DNA of 64,000 bases from Heligmosomoides polygyrus polygyrus (lineage: Eukaryota; Nematoda; Chromadorea; Rhabditida; Heligmosomidae): positions 67,180,969-67,244,968 of the forward strand of contig OX377205.1 of NCBI GenBank assembly GCA_947396885.1, in the 5' to 3' direction. Numbering within the stretch: position 1 is the first letter of the stretch; each line of letters begins with the position of its first letter. Shown in pieces: positions 56,125 through 64,000 of this stretch. Position numbers and translations under genes: made by a program. A model generated the notes under the pieces. The model worked only from the letters and a program-made list of their open reading frames with translations. It was not told the origin of the DNA and made no database searches.

Positions 56125-58465
56125 AGTACAGTACCGAACATGTCTTTTGGTCATTGACCGAAAAAGCTGCGCACGTCAACATGACCGCTTCGGAGCGTTC
56201 CAAAGCGGCCTTTTTGAATAACTGCTTCAGAAATCAAGTTCCTGTGAAAGCAAACAAATATTTTAACTCGGCAGCTCGAGCTCTATCTTTTGGCATATAA
56301 ATCTCAGCAAGACGCGGAGAGCTAACGGCCTACAAATGCGCCATCGAGCAGAACAGTTGAGGTTCTTCAAGAGGATGTTTTAACAATTCCCTAGCTAATT
56401 AAAGTGTCTTAGCTACAGCTGCCATTTTAGGGCGACGAACTTAGCGGTTGAGGTTTTCTGCGACCTTACTCGCCCATGTTTGCGTTTTCGACACCCTCAA
56501 TGTCACAGTTCTGTTCAGCTCGAAGAGCTCTATCGAGCTATGTCAATCTCGACGGATTTCAGAAAGGTCGATTGTTTGGCAATTTCCCATTGATACGGGG
56601 GCGTGCGTTACAGGCGATGTTACCGAAAATCGATAATTTCGAAATTAGCCAAATTTCCTCGTCCAAAATCATTTAGGTATTATTTGGGGCGCTGATTACG
56701 AATTCGACGTCCGTTTTTGAAAATTCCGCCGATTTCAGTAGGTTACTCCCCGTTTGAGGGTCAGGAACACCGATCACCCTCAATATGGGTGGTCTCCTGG
56801 TGTAATCGCCCATATGGACTTCGGCATCGTGTTCGACATCCCGAAAGAGCCCCCGCCCCGAGTTTGAGCAAAATCGGTGATTCTGACCCGACCAACCTCA
56901 GTTATCCAGAAGAAAATCCAAAACCTGCCGAAATCGGCGGAATTTTCAAAAACGGACGTCGAATTCGTAATCAGCGCCCCAAATAACACCTATATGATTT
57001 CGGACGAGGAAATTTGGTTAATTTCGAAAACATCGATTTTCGGTAACGTCATCGCCTGTAGCGCCCGTCCTCGATAGGAAATTGCCAAACAATCGACCTT
57101 TCTGAAATCCGTCGAGATTGACATAGCTCGATAGAGCTCTTCGAGCTGAACAGAACTGTGGCATTGAGGGTGTCGAAAACGCAAACATGGGCGAATAAGG
57201 GCGCAGAAAACCTCAACCGCTAAGTTCGTCGCCCTTAAATGGCAGCTGTAGCTAAGAGACTGCAATCAGCTAGGGAATTGTTAAAACATCCTCTTGAAGA
57301 ACCTCAACTGTTCTGCTCGATGGCGCATTTGTAGGCCGTTAGCTCTCCTCGTCTTCTTGCAGATGTCGGCTGAATTTGGGAAAAATCGTTCCACACAAGG
57401 CTAACCTGCATTTTCTCACCGCTGTAACTTTGTCCAATCATAAGCTGCATTGTTGTGTTTCAGCGTGCTAGTAGGACGATTTACTGCCTACAAAAGCTGC
57501 AACCGGAAAGGTTCACATGTGGCAAAGTTATCGCGCTCAGAACCCTCCCGCGTGTGCAATTTCGCACAACAACGGTCGATGTTCTCCTCATTCTTACTCG
57601 CCCATAATACAGTTTTCCCTACTCTCAATAACATCGCTCAATTTAGCATGAAAAGCTCTATCGAATGGTATCAAGCACTAGGTTGATAGGTTCGATCCTA
57701 TACGCATTGTTCACGGCGCACTGCACATGCAGAATAGTACTGAATAGGACTGAATAGTCTTGGAACAATTCCTGAATAGGACGGCAGGGCATTTCCAATA
57801 GAACTCCACAAACGCTCGCTCTACATGTTGTCACGCCCACTCGATGCGGTTCTGCGTGCATTGTGCACGGCGCACTCTCGGAGCATTCCTGGCATGATAG
57901 CGCACTGGCAACGTACGCTTGAGATACTCCGAAACGCATGTCCTGGAGAATAAGCTGCTCTAATCGCAAAAGCCTGCTCCAGTCGCTTTTTGGACCACCC
58001 ACGGCGAAAACGTGGGTGTTCTGTTAAAGTTGTATGCATGTTTGTGTAGATCGCGAAGAGGCGAATGGAACGGTACCAATCGTTTCTCCAAAAAATTTAG
58101 AGGAATTGTGAACATGAACTGTGAACGGGTTGCGACGGATTTTCCGTCGCAATCCGAAGTTTTCCACGTAAGCGGTATTTATGTTGATGATTTAGATACA
58201 GTAAAACCACTACATCCAGATTTTGGGCGAAATCGGCCATCATTCGCGTGGGAATGAAGGCAAACGAGGAGGGACCAGCTGCAACTAGAGGGATCAGAAA
58301 AAAATCGATGTGAAAAAAGTCCATCGAGTATCAGCAGTTTGTATACCAGTGGATAGAGCTCGAGCTGCTATGTTCAAATATATGTTCATTTTCGCAAGTA
58401 CTTGATTTCTAAAGAAGTTATTCAAAAAAGGCCGCTTTGGACGGCTCCAACCGTGTCGCTGAACA
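56125..58465. mobile_element. Long foldback element B with ~440-bp inner arms
   Basis: Outer arms (56125-56300 and 58350-58465) are those of element A: ATGTCTTTTGGTCATTGACCG, AAAGCGGCC and GAGCTCTATC blocks. Inner arms 56306-56744 and 56922-57361 are near-identical reverse complements separated by a 177-bp loop, so single strands could form a very long hairpin. Between 57362 and 58350 lies sequence related to element A and to 6180-6480. No coding frame was recognised. The right outer arm stops short of the A terminus, so it is probably truncated. Confidence 0.78.
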
Positions 58466-58577
58466 TTTTTATGATTCCTGATCAAAGCACTTGCAGCAGA
58501 TCTTTCAGAAATTTGGGAAGTAGGAGCTGGAAAGGAGGAATCGGGAAAGGATTAAAAATTGCTATATGCTGCTGTGG

Positions 58578-58852
58578 GCGCGTGGGAGGAGGCGCGACTG
58601 TCGCGTGCACCCGATACCAGGTTCCTGGTTCGGATTTGCCGCCCAGGCCAACCAAGCCCTCCGAGGTCGGTGGATTGGTACTAGACTTGTCTGGGAAGGA
58701 TAAAGTGCTGACTTGTTCATCGGCTGGCCACCGCAAGTCATTATATGGCCAAATACGCATTCATATCGCCTCCACGACAACCCGTAGAAGTAGAATGCAC
58801 TGGCACATCCCAGAAGGGATTGAGTAACGCCTCCTTTATCCTTATCCTTATA
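58578..58852 (+). mobile_element. tRNA-derived SINE copy
   Basis: Head CGCGTGGGAGGAGGCGCGACTG, CCCGATACCAGGTTCCTGG, B box GGTTCGGATTTGCCGCCC, body and a CCTTTATCCTTATCCTTAT tail. Close to the 59569 copy with a small deletion after CCAACCAAGCC. Confidence 0.85.
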
Positions 58853-59079
58853 TGCTGCTGTAACCGTTTCAAGAAGAACCTCCAGATGTTCTAGAGGAAA
58901 ATTGAGAGCTTAGTTTAAATTAAGCTTAACCTAATTAATCTTGCTATCTTTTGTCTTTGGATCAAATAGAATTCAAGATAAGTTGCTAATGCGCTCCTGC
59001 GTTAGGAGAATGATAGGTTAAATATAGGAAGCTACGGTGACACATTCAAATGAGCCTTTTGTTTTCGCGTGCACCTTGA

Positions 59080-59222
59080 TTCGAGGCTCTTGATGGGTAT
59101 TCCGCCCATGTCAATAAAACATTTCATCTCTCTGGACTCTGTGAATTTGTACCAAACTTGTCTGATTAGGGTGAAGCACTGACTCGTTGATTATCTAGCC
59201 ACCGCATTCCATTGTGCAGACA
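59080..59222 (+). mobile_element. SINE fragment
   Basis: Diverged body only: GGACTCTGTGAATTTGTACC, CTTGTCTGATTAGGG, GCACTGACTCGTTGATT and CCACCGCATTCCATTG match the family in order. It abuts the inverted copy at 59226. Confidence 0.55.
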
Positions 59223-59225
59223 AAA

Positions 59226-59519
59226 TAAAGGGTAAAGGATAAAGGATAAAGGGCGCCGCTAATCAAACCTTTCTGGGCTGCGCCACACATTCTACTTCTA
59301 CGTGATGTTGCGGAGGCAGTTCCTATGGGTACTTGACCTATAAATGGACTTGCGATGGCCAACTGATGAAAGTCAGTGTTTTATTTTTCCCAGACAGGTC
59401 TGATACCAGCTCACCGATCCGGGAGGGATCGAAGGATTGGAGGAAGATCCCAACCAGGAACCTGATCTCGGGTGAAAACGATAGCCGCACCTCCTCTGGT
59501 TGCGTTCCACGCGCCCCAT
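59226..59519 (-). mobile_element. tRNA-derived SINE copy
   Basis: Minus-strand copy with a TAAAGGGTAAAGGATAAAGG tail at the left and the tRNA-like head at the right (GCACCTCCTCTGGTTGCG, CACGCGCCCC). It is diverged but full length. Confidence 0.8.
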
Positions 59520-59568
59520 GCGTACACCAACTACGCACTCAATTTTCTAAGATGATATACCGTAAAAG

Positions 59569-59858
59569 GGCGCGTGTAGCGCAGTCGGAGGAGGCGCGAC
59601 TGACGCGTGCACCCGATACCAGGGTCCTGGTTCGGATTACCCGCCCAGGCCAACCAAGCCTTCCATCCCTCCGGGGTCGGTGAATTGGTACCAGACTTGT
59701 CTGGGAAGGATAAAGCGCTGACTTGTTCATCAACTGGCCACCGCAAGTCATTGTATGGCCAAATACGCATTCAACTCACCTCCACGACATCCCGTAGAAG
59801 TAGAATGCGCTGGCGCATTCCAAAAGGGATTGAGTAACCCCGTCCTTTATCCTTTATT
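59569..59858 (+). mobile_element. tRNA-derived SINE, best-preserved copy
   Basis: The 290-bp element starts GGCGCGTGTAGCGCAGTCGG (A box-like) with B box GGTTCGGATTACCCGCCC about 45 bp later, in the layout of a pol III promoter. A ~190-bp body and a CCTTTATCCTTTATT tail follow. The 13-bp direct repeat TATACCGTAAAAG flanks it perfectly (59556-59568 and 59859-59871), proof of retroposition-type insertion. The LINE partner is not evident; its tail does not match the RTE GAA tail. Confidence 0.93.
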
Positions 59859-60133
59859 TATACCGTAAAAGAAGAGTGCGTGGCTCATCCATCAAAAAGC
59901 TGATGAACGTTTAACTTTCTCCTTGGTAATTTGTTAGAAAACAAGAATGTAGTCTTTCCGTCAGTATTGTACTAACGGTAATAGTCCGGGCCGCTCCTTT
60001 GTTTCAGTAGATCTGTTCCAGAAAACACTATCTGGGAAGAAACAATTCAAAATAGCGTATGCGATGATTGTTGTTCGAAAAGTTGTTCGGAGGGCGAGGC
60101 AAGTCCAATTTTGTTTCAGAATACTACGAAAGA

Positions 60134-60675
60134 ATGAAGGAGATTCCCGTTGATCGCATCACGCAGGAAGTAGAGGGTGAGTGAAATCACAGTTCCAATC
60201 GTTCATTAATCGAGCATGAAAATGTTCGATCACGTTGCCTTCAGATATAGCGTACCCTCCCATAGTTGACGACGTCCAGAAGCTACTTCTCCAGAATCCA
60301 CTTCTGCGACACCTGGCCATGTTCAACGACAACTCATCCAAGAAAAGGTGGGCTGATGTTTTTTCAGAATGTACCGCTGGCAGGCGAGGCTTTAATGCTC
60401 TCAAATATTTTGTGTAGCTTTAAGATCATGCTTTAGAGATTCGCTGCAGTTGGTGGAAGCGATTGAAGTTGAACAGGTAAGAAATCTGAGAACTTAATGA
60501 GATGGAGTCTTTACAAGAAAAATTAGCTCGCTTTTCAATTTGACACGCTTTAACCGCACAGATTTCTGGTGTACTGGGTATTCCAACTCATTTGAACATT
60601 TCTTCTACCTGCCTTTGTTTGTCTGCAAAAACATATGTGCGTACTAACAGGTCTTTGTGTCCCATATTTAATTAA
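60134..60675 (+). CDS. Putative small spliced gene, unrecognised
   Basis: A TTTTGTTTCAG acceptor (60109-60119) is followed by an ATG at 60134. Exons 60134-60176, 60245-60347, 60437-60476 and 60562-60675 join with GT/AG introns of 68, 89 and 85 bp and compatible phases, giving about 99 codons: MKEIPVDRITQEVED, then IVDDVQKLLLQNPLLRHLAM, then KKRDSLQLVEAIEVEQ. The first three exons look like a soluble helical protein; the last exon is less convincing and may end earlier by another splice. The leading acceptor could be a spliced-leader site. I recognise no family. Confidence 0.4.
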
Positions 60676-60987
60676 GGCTATCACTCGTAACTATACTGTT
60701 CTAGCACCACTGAATGCGTCATGGTGTGCTATTTTTATTTAATTTTGATTCTAGTTTTGGCCTACATCTCTCAAGATACCGATATCTTTCCTTAAAAGCT
60801 TTGAATGAGAAAATTAAAGATTAGCTGCTTCCCTCAGTATCTCGCGACGTAGAGGACATGCCGAATCCAAAAAAATTAGCTCTATGAAAACCTCAAAGTC
60901 TCGGCTCTGTTCGTTCAGTTATCGTCGCAACGTGAGTCGGAGGAGTACAATTGATTACTATAAATACCGCATTGGAAGCGGAAATCT

Positions 60988-61095
60988 TTTTTGCAAGACT
61001 TGTTCGGGAAGGATAAAACACTGAGCTTTCCATCGGTTATCCACCGAAATTCGCTGTATAGTCGAAAGCGTATCCGAAAGAGGGCTCAGCCGACC
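60988..61095 (+). mobile_element. SINE fragment
   Basis: Body-only remnant: CAAGACTTGTTCGGGAAGG, ATAAAACACTGAGCTTTCC, CATCGGTTATCCACCG and GTATAGTCGAAAGCGTATCC align with the SINE body in order. Confidence 0.5.
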
Positions 61096-62940
61096 TTTAT
61101 CATTTTATTGTTCCATCAGACGTTCAGCGGCCTAGCGGCCACCAGACGGCTGATTGGAGTCTTCGATTCCCAAAGGCCCAAAAATAGAACCACACCAACC
61201 TTCTTCCTTTCTTCTTCAGGGCTTCATAGTTTTATTACAGTAAAAAACTGGCTTCGCTGTATCATAGATTAGCGCAGCGGGGTGTGGCAGGGCAGAATCT
61301 TCACTGCTCCTATGAAACCCATCCACCGTCTGTCGCATGTACGCGCTTTATTCTCCGAAGTGCCCGTTCTCTTCGTATCGAGAAACAGATCGAGAATCCC
61401 AATCCGAAGTGCTTACAGTTGTTTGTACCAACGCACAGCCTCAAACTTGGGTAATTAAACCTCATTAAATAAAAAATCAACACACAATAGCATCGAACAA
61501 TAATTAAGGGAATGGCGGAAGCAGGTTCTAAGTGAGAATGCGCCCTACAACTAAATGATAAAATGCGCCATCCTTTGAGTAATGCACGGGGTCCTAAATG
61601 CGCAGTCCTTAGGAAATAGAGGCGTGGGGGGGGGGGGAATGTGGGGAGCTAAGAAGAAATGACCAGGGAAATGTTTTTCACCACCGCTTTTATATGCGCA
61701 CGCAGGCGCCGCGGCTTATCAAGGCTTTCATCAGCTACATGAATGCTACAGAGGAATGCATGAGAATGAAAACAGAGCTCTAGAGAAACATTTTTACTTT
61801 TACAATTTTAATCAGTCTGTGATACAAGTCTGAAGAAACATCATTAAAATTAATCAGTATTGGTCGACAGGTCGACGTCGTTTACTGTTCGACGGAAATA
61901 ATGCTCCTCCCAATACCACAGTCACTCAGAAACCCAACGCACATTGGACGATATTGAGGGAAAATACTGGCCTCCTTATTCCCCCCCCCCCCTCTCTAGT
62001 GGTCCCTCGTTGTTGATCTTCTGTTCACTGGCACTGGCTCCCCTCCTACTGGTCCCCTTACTCGGAATCCTCATGCAGCTTGGACGCCTGTGGCACGTCT
62101 CCTCAATCACCGATTTTTTAGACAGGAAGGCGGCGATTTTTTAGTGCCAAGAAAAGGACTGCGCCATGCCCTCATCTAAGACGTCGCGATTTTTTTCGAT
62201 TGATAGCAAAATTTTGGTTTTTATGGAGTTTCGCACTTACAAACGGTGTGGCACAGACATTTAAAAAACACACATATCCTCACTTTGATGCTTTATGTAA
62301 ACAGCGTTTTACACTATCAATCAAGCAAAAATCGTAGCACATCCCTCCTACAGCGTACATCTGATGAGTTACCGTCAAATGTTACCCAGGGTCTAGTACT
62401 AACCTTAAACTCCTATTAAGTAGAATCATATGTATGTACATGTAGTAGACACCTTGACCCTTGATTTCCCTTCTTTATTGTAAATAACCAATTTTAATCA
62501 ACGATGGATGCACCAGTGAGCTCGACTATATTAGCCCAAAGAAATGGAAGGATTCGATTTGCCTCCAAGACATGACTGTGTCGAACAGAAATGACGTGAA
62601 CACACGAAAAAGGTGATGAGGTGAAAAAGGCGAGGGCACCATCACAGGTGGACGTGAGATGGTTCCATCAGTTTGAGGCGATGCACTGCCGATGCAATGC
62701 TAAGCAAATGTAAGCAGTTGGTAAGCAATTTGCCTTTTCCGCTCGACGTTTCCAATGACGCCCACTAGTTTCTCGATCTTATTGACGTGCAGGACGGAAG
62801 TGACCGCTCATCTACTAGGGACCAAGTTGTATTATAGAAGACTGTTAATATTCCAAAGGACGCAGGGCAGTGTCCTCTAGACGTGAGGATCCCGCTTCCA
62901 TGGAAGTGGTGCTTCCTCTTTCTCTGACACCCAGTAAACA
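61096..62940. other. No gene recognised; pyrimidine-rich patch at 61960-62090
   Basis: The patch is the complement of motifs in the purine-rich segment at 19.5-20.2 kb (CTACTGGTCCCCTTACTCGG against AAGGGACCAGTAGGG and GATCCCGAGT-like blocks). The 66-codon frame over it (61944-62144) is probably just that repeat. Remaining sequence is unassigned. Confidence 0.4.
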
Positions 62941-62947
62941 TTCGTTG

Positions 62948-63101
62948 TAGCTGTTACAATGATGTTTTGCTGCGGTCAAAACTCTAGCTCCAGGCGGGAC
63001 TCGAATACGACCCCTCTGCTTACAGGGCGGGAATGCTCTGCAGGTTCGAGATCTACCTGGTGCTAGAGTTTTGGTCGCAACGAAACATCGTTGTAACAAC
63101 T
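62948..63101. repeat. Shortened tRNA-like hairpin element
   Basis: Outer arms GTTACAATGATGTTTTGCTG and CGAAACATCGTTGTAAC, then GGTCAAAACTCTAGCTCC and GGTGCTAGAGTTTTGGTCGC, are inverted. The left arm retains CAGGCGGGACTCGAA, the T-arm complement. It is an internally deleted relative of 54175-54425. Confidence 0.75.
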
Positions 63102-63540
63102 TACATCCTCAGTATCAACAACATGAGGCTCAGAGGATCTCAATTGAATCTTTTCTTGTAGCACTATCGTATATCTCCCAATTCTCGTCAGGTGTAGTGC
63201 GTTCCTCAGGAAATTCGTTTGACTTCCGTAGGATTCGTAGGTAAATAAGGATTCAGAGCGATGCCATTCTATACCTCTTCATACCGTGTGCAAAACTACA
63301 CCTCGCCATGCAGTGTAGACCCTAGACACCACGCCCAACCACAAATAGCAAAGAATTTCCGAAAGCGTGACATCGCTTATCACTTAACAAAATAGTAATG
63401 AAGCTGTGATTTGACCACTGAGAAAAGAAGAGCAGAGATATGCGCTTGCAACAGCCTCCTATGAATCTATTAGACATCGAGCACGCTCACGTCTTACTAC
63501 CTCTTGACGAATTCGTCACCTGACCGCTACTACACATTGG
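63102..63540. other. No gene recognised
   Basis: Short frames only between the hairpin element and the minisatellite. Confidence 0.4.
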
Positions 63541-63544
63541 ATCG

Positions 63545-63970
63545 ATCAAAAATCTTCGTATAATTCGATGATTCGGATAACGGCGATTTTGCGGACCCCG
63601 GATTTTTGGATGATTCGTATAACAACGATTTCAGGTACACCGGATTTTTGGATGATTCGGATAACTAAAATTTCGCGAACATCGTATCTTTGGATGATTC
63701 GGATCGGGATATCCTAATCGAATATCCGAAAATGATCCATTTCATACAATGGATTCGATCGAAAATCTTCGGATAATTGGATGATTCGGATAACGGTGAT
63801 TTTGCACACCCCGGATTTTTGGATGATTTGGATACCTACAATTTAGCTGACACCGGATTTTTGGATGATCCGAATAACGACAATTTCGCGGACACCGGAT
63901 TTTTGGATGATTCGGATCGGGTTATCCGAATCGAATATCCGAAGATGATTAATTCCGATCCAATGTATAA
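63545..63970. repeat. 42-bp minisatellite array, locus 3, in two higher-order blocks
   Basis: Two tandem blocks of roughly 215 bp (about 63545-63755 and 63756-63970) each contain three to four 42-bp-type units (GGATGATTCGGATAAC...GACACCGGATTTTT). Each block ends in TATCCGAATCGAATATCCGAA, the near-complement of the block start (TCTTCGGATAATTGGATGATTCGG), so each block has inverted ends. Confidence 0.82.
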
Positions 63971-64000
63971 CCGCTACTTAGGTTGGGGTTGCGCTACATC

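Noticed and set aside
61944..62144. Membrane protein with proline/leucine-rich segment
   Set aside because: The frame coincides with a pyrimidine-rich patch related to the purine-rich repeat at 19.5-20.2 kb.

Overview
The window reads as nuclear DNA from a nematode, most likely a parasitic clade V (strongylid/hookworm-like) species. That is an inference from three things: animal genes with very short introns (about 50-90 bp) and C. elegans-style TTTTCAG acceptors; a probable spliced-leader acceptor directly before a start codon; and a repeat load of RTE and CR1-like LINEs, Penelope-like, mariner, hAT-like, TTAA-type and tRNA-derived elements. I cannot name the species.

Only the first 4.7 kb holds clearly recognisable host genes, both on the plus strand: the 3' exons of a CABLES (cyclin-box, CDK5/ABL substrate) gene (about 1434-2259) and a complete seven-exon DNAJC8/SPF31 J-domain splicing-factor gene (2679-4711). 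A poly(A) signal followed about 120 bp later by a trans-splice-like acceptor suggests the two could be one operon. A small spliced gene at 60134-60675 and one exon-like ORF at 55725-56021 are possible further host genes; neither was recognised.

The rest is a repeat landscape with readable nesting. At 7.5-13.7 kb an intact 3.1-kb RTE LINE (minus strand, about 1001 aa, endonuclease plus reverse transcriptase) sits inside an older decayed RTE copy; each insertion has a perfect 14-bp target-site duplication. At 14.85-16.29 kb is a hAT-like element with an exact 8-bp duplication. From 16.3 to 23.0 kb lies a decayed CR1-like LINE broken by a second CR1 fragment, a purine-rich segment and a decayed mariner. 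Two further hAT-like elements (24.2-25.9 and 28.7-30.3 kb) flank a long hairpin element (26.0-28.7 kb). That hairpin carries an open cecropia-type mariner in its left arm, and its right arm is the empty site.

From 31 to 50 kb there are mariner, Tc1-like and Penelope-like relics, an orphan Ty3/gypsy-type gag, mariner deletion derivatives and long stretches with no assignable gene. From 50 to 58.5 kb lie two related long foldback elements: A (51068-52363, inside a decayed mariner) and B (56125-58465, whose inner arms are about 440 bp each). From 54 to 61 kb a tRNA-derived SINE is clustered, one copy with a perfect 13-bp duplication, together with a tRNA-like hairpin element. A 42-bp minisatellite that stays open as a 14-codon unit recurs at 23.4, 30.7 and 63.6-64.0 kb.

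All family assignments come from reading motifs and comparing segments of this window by eye; no search was run. Percent identities are not given where I could not count them.
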